A DNA stretch of 64,000 nt from Dastarcus helophoroides (Eukaryota; Arthropoda; Insecta; Coleoptera; Bothrideridae). The notes under the pieces were generated by a model. That model saw only the letters and a list, made by a program, of their open reading frames with translations, did no database searches and had not been told where the DNA came from. The stretch spans positions 11,272,442-11,336,441 of the forward strand of contig CM053332.1 in the NCBI GenBank assembly GCA_028583605.1. The letters are read 5' to 3'. This document shows, piece by piece, positions 61,013 through 64,000 of the stretch (positions are counted from its first letter, which is position 1; the number at the start of each line of letters is the position of its first letter). The translations under genes were made by a program, and so were the position numbers.

Positions 61013-64000
61013 ACCCCTTGGGTACATGTGACGTCTGAGACACGTCATGCACTTGTTTGCCCTAGGAGCGGATGACATGTCTAAGACGTCATTTGAGGTA
61101 GACAATATCTAACATTCACAAAAGTCGATTGAATTTTCTTCGATTTATTGCCTCCAAAAAAGCTCGTTTTGGCATAACATTTTATAAACTTTGTGAATCT
61201 ACATCGGGTTATTGTATTGGTTTCAAAATTTATGTTGGCAAGGATAAAATTCAGGGAAGTGATACACCTGCTGCTGAGAGTGTAGTCGTGGAAGTGGCAC
61301 AGCCTATTTTAAAAAAAGGTTTAGAATATTGTCAACAAACAATAGAAATGTAATTATTTCCAAACTGGGCCGAAGAAATGTTAAAGAAAATTAATAAACA
61401 TAATATTTCCGGTCAATAAGAGTTCATCATGAAGAATAAAAGGTTACACGTTGTATATAGATAATTTTTATTCGTCACCACATTTATTTCTGACCTTACT
61501 AAAAAATGATACGAATGCTGCTGGAACTGTTTGGAAAAACAGGAAGAATATGCCAAAGGTGTTTTCTTCAATGAAGTTGAAAAAAGGAGAAGTCAAAACT
61601 TTATCCAGTCACGGTTTATTGGCTTTGAAGTGGAGAGATAAAAAAGACGTTCACATACTTAGAACGAAACATTCAAATACTGATTTGATAAACACAGGCA
61701 AAAGGAGAAAAAATAAAGGTGGCGATAGCGAAAATATTTTAAAACTGGCATCTGTGCTTGAGTATAATAAAGGTATGGGAGGCATTGATAAACAGGACTA
61801 ATTGCTAGTATGCTTCCCAATTATGAGAAAATATGTAAAGGGTTATAAGAAAATGTTTTTTTTTTTATCTAATAGATATGGCCTTTTATAATGCTCACGT
61901 TTTATACTCTAAAATGAACTGCATAACCAAGGCAGGCATTACTTCCTTTCGTTTAGCTATTGCCCAAGAATTGCTGGAGCAATTGTCATTGCCAAATTAT
62001 AAAAGTCGTGGACATCCGTCAAGTGGCGATACACCATTTCGTTTGGCAACGAAAAGTTAGGCACACTTTCCTGAGAATATTCTGTCAACTAAGTCCAAGC
62101 AACTCCTTGGAAAAACGTGCCGTGTTTGTTGTAAGAAAAGCCCGGAAGTTTAAGCAATATGCTTAAAATGCTTATTTTTGCTAATTTTGAGAGCTTACTG
62201 TTTAAAAAGCTTATAATAGAAAATATTTGCTTATAAAAACATAATGGTTTTTTTCACAATTTCATAATATCTTAATTGCATGCTAATTATATTTGCTTCT
62301 GAATGTTCATTGAAATCTAAAAAATTTATCTTTTCTCATTAACCCTCGCTCAATATAATGCAAAATATCTCAGTAGGGGTGCAATTGCAGGTATGTTTAA
62401 ATTCTTGAGATGTATCTGATTTTATCGTTATAATTTTCTGCTTACTATGTTGTGAATGTAACTTCGTTCACGTTCGTTTCGCTTGGAAATTCCTTCATAC
62501 CTAATTTAAGAAAAAATGCCTAAAGTTGTGTCTTCATTGAAAGACAAATTACAAAAATTCGTTCACTAATTCAGAAAAGACATTTTGTCAAAGAATGGTG
62601 AAGTACTTTTGTGTAAAGTGTGTGAAAAAAGTCTTAATGGAGAAAAAAAGTTCATGAGGTTGCAATTAAAAAGAAAAATTCTGAAAAACAAGGCCTTCTA
62701 CAATCGTTTATGGAGATAAATAACCATTAGTCTGTTTTCCATGGATGTGTTTACTGCGTTTGTTGAAGCTGGTATATTTTTAACATAAATCAATATGAGA
62801 TTTATTTGAGAAATACACTAAATAAAGGCTTCCCTTCTTTAAGCAAAGGATATTTGGAGAATGCCCACCAAGGAAAATTAGTTCAAATACGTCAAGGCAA
62901 CAGTAACATTTGGGTACGAGGACTTTTATTCATATCTGATGTGGCTTCTTACATGAAAAAGGGGCAAAAAGCTTGAAAGTGATTTTTCTGAAAATGATGC
63001 ATTTGACCTGCTTAGCCCATGCCTTACACAGAGTCGCCGAAGAAATTCGTCGAACATTCCTTGATGTAGACAAACTAATTCCAAATGATAAAAAAATTTT
63101 CTTAAAAGCACCTTCGAGAATTCAAGTGTTTAAAAAATGGCTCCTGATCTACTTTTGCCTCCTTAATCAATATTAGAAAGATGGGGTATATAGATTTCAG
63201 CTGTTGTATATTATTCTAAGAATTTTACCACATTTAGGCAAATTGTGGACAACCTCGACGATAGCAATCGTTAAAAAACTTCTTCAGCAACAAAGTGTTA
63301 AGAATGCTCTCAGTTTTATTGCTTCTAACTACTCTGATTTGTATGTCTGAATAAGAGCTTTTGAAAAACGAGATGAATTGCTAACAGCTTTAATTAAAGT
63401 GGCTGAAGATATAATAAAAAAAATTATGGAATTACTGGGGATAAAGGAAATAAGATTTTTCAAAAATTGCAACAGTTACTAGATGCAAATACTGAATACC
63501 AAAGTTTAAAAAATATTTCAGAAATTCTTTGTGAGAATGAAGGTAATGTCGAATTACTAGTGGCCAAAATTGTATGTTTTAAGTATGCAACTATTATATC
63601 TGTAGAGTTAGGAAGAACATTTTCTAGATTGAAATTTTAGCTTAGAAAACCTAAAGTGATGTTTAGTAATTACTTGTAATATAAATAATAATAATAATGT
63701 TGATGATGATCAATGTTGGAAAATGTATATATGTAGATATATTATTTGGAAATAAATGCTTCGAATATTGTTTTTAATGCTTAAAATGTCTATTTTTTAG
63801 TGCTAATATAAGCGCTTATTTTAAAGATTTTTAATGCTTGAACTTCCGGCCTTTAGTTATAAGCATAATATTAGGAAAGAGACTACGTGGCAGTGCAAAC
63901 AATGCAAAGTATCACTGCATTTACCTACTTGCTTTGAAAAATACCACACTTTTCATACTAATTAGTAACTGATTTTTTGTTATAGCTTGAATTTATTTCA
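61013..64000 (+). mobile_element. piggyBac-like element, decayed, interrupted by a hAT element
   Basis: A likely left end is CCCCTTGGGTACATGTGACG at 61013, preceded by TCAA in place of TTAA. Transposase DDE pieces on +: RFIASKKARFGITFYKLCES, KGYTLYIDNFYSSP-like (61440-61490), AGTVWKNRKNMPKVF, GEVKTLSSHGLLALKWRDKK, MGGIDKQD, then the C-terminal Cys region KTCRVCCKKS at about 62090-62140. It resumes beyond 63863 as ETTWQCKQCKVSLHLPTCFE followed by KYHTF, completing the Cys-rich domain. The N-terminal half is missing and there are stops and a small insert at 61321-61440. The right end is outside the window. Confidence 0.88.
62136..63855 (+). mobile_element. hAT-like element (BED/CGGBP1-type) nested in the piggyBac
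   Basis: The left end AAAAGCCCGGAAGTTTAAGC and the complement of the right end TAAAGGCCGGAAGTTCAAGC match. Flanks are GTTGTAAG (62128-62135) and GTTATAAG (63856-63863), an 8-bp duplication with one change. Decayed transposase: from 62516 MPKVVSSLKDKLQKFVH, stop, FRKDILSKNGEVLLCKVCEK (zinc-finger-like CKVC), then [17 protein letters not shown] (about 63000), and near the end ATIISVELGRTFSRLKF, the hAT dimerisation motif 's.erxFSr.k'. Multiple stops inactivate it. Confidence 0.88.

Overview
This is a eukaryotic, AT-rich nuclear window. It is almost certainly from an insect. The genes carry GT-AG introns, several only about 50 bp long. There is a Skeletor/Knickkopf-type cuticle gene (DM13-DM13-DOMON). 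The transposons are insect-typical: mariner, piggyBac, hAT, Gypsy, non-LTR and Penelope. A beetle is a reasonable guess, but nothing here fixes the order. Most of the DNA between exons is a degenerate low-complexity filler built from words such as TCGAAATTT, GTCAAAATTT and runs of A.

Real host genes, left to right: a FEM1-family CUL2 substrate receptor (2988-7074, +, 7 exons, two single-base frame breaks); Skeletor/Knickkopf (8661-17054, -, 9 exons, intact, 678 aa); a MARCH2/3-like membrane RING-CH E3 ligase (28964-30886, +, 5 exons, intact, 365 aa); a FANK1-like fibronectin-III/ankyrin protein (30965-32961, -, 4 exons, intact, 312 aa), tail to tail with the MARCH gene at 78 bp; an RNF34/rififylin-type RING E3 ligase (37247-42112, -, 6 exons, three single-base frame breaks); and the first six exons of an ABCC1/MRP1-type transporter (53178-60359, +), whose nucleotide-binding domains must lie beyond the right edge. 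A prosaposin processed pseudogene (44590-46676) contains a local inversion.

Between and inside these genes is a dense, nested mobile-element landscape. It includes a Gypsy fragment with its LTR, split by a non-LTR tail (1-1450), a solo LTR of the same family (46680-47003), a near full-length mariner (18783-20056), a deleted mariner (38268-39177) and a mariner scrap (14630-14940). Two Penelope-derived foldback units (18085-18680 and 49410-50656) each carry a pair of inverted hammerhead-ribozyme-like motifs. Four hAT-like elements have recognisable 8-bp target duplications, two of them perfect (21060-24642, 26564-28188, 54915-58237, 62136-63855). There is a piggyBac relic interrupted by the last of these hAT elements, a TTAA-flanked piggyBac MITE beside a FEM1 splice acceptor, and several other inverted-repeat MITEs.

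The strongest unusual signals are four. First, the 45-nt hammerhead-like sequences: UGUUC/GAACA helix I, CUGAAGA and GAAA core, and a palindromic ACGU helix III that suggests dimeric cleavage. Second, hAT shells whose interior is low-complexity DNA, one with a roughly 575-bp higher-order repeat, itself inserted in the arm of an older MITE. Third, five frame breaks in two otherwise well-preserved genes that are all gains of exactly one base. Fourth, the inverted saposin module inside an intronless prosaposin copy. The six host genes do not form a functional cluster; two are predicted E3 ligases and one is an E3 substrate receptor, which is probably coincidence.
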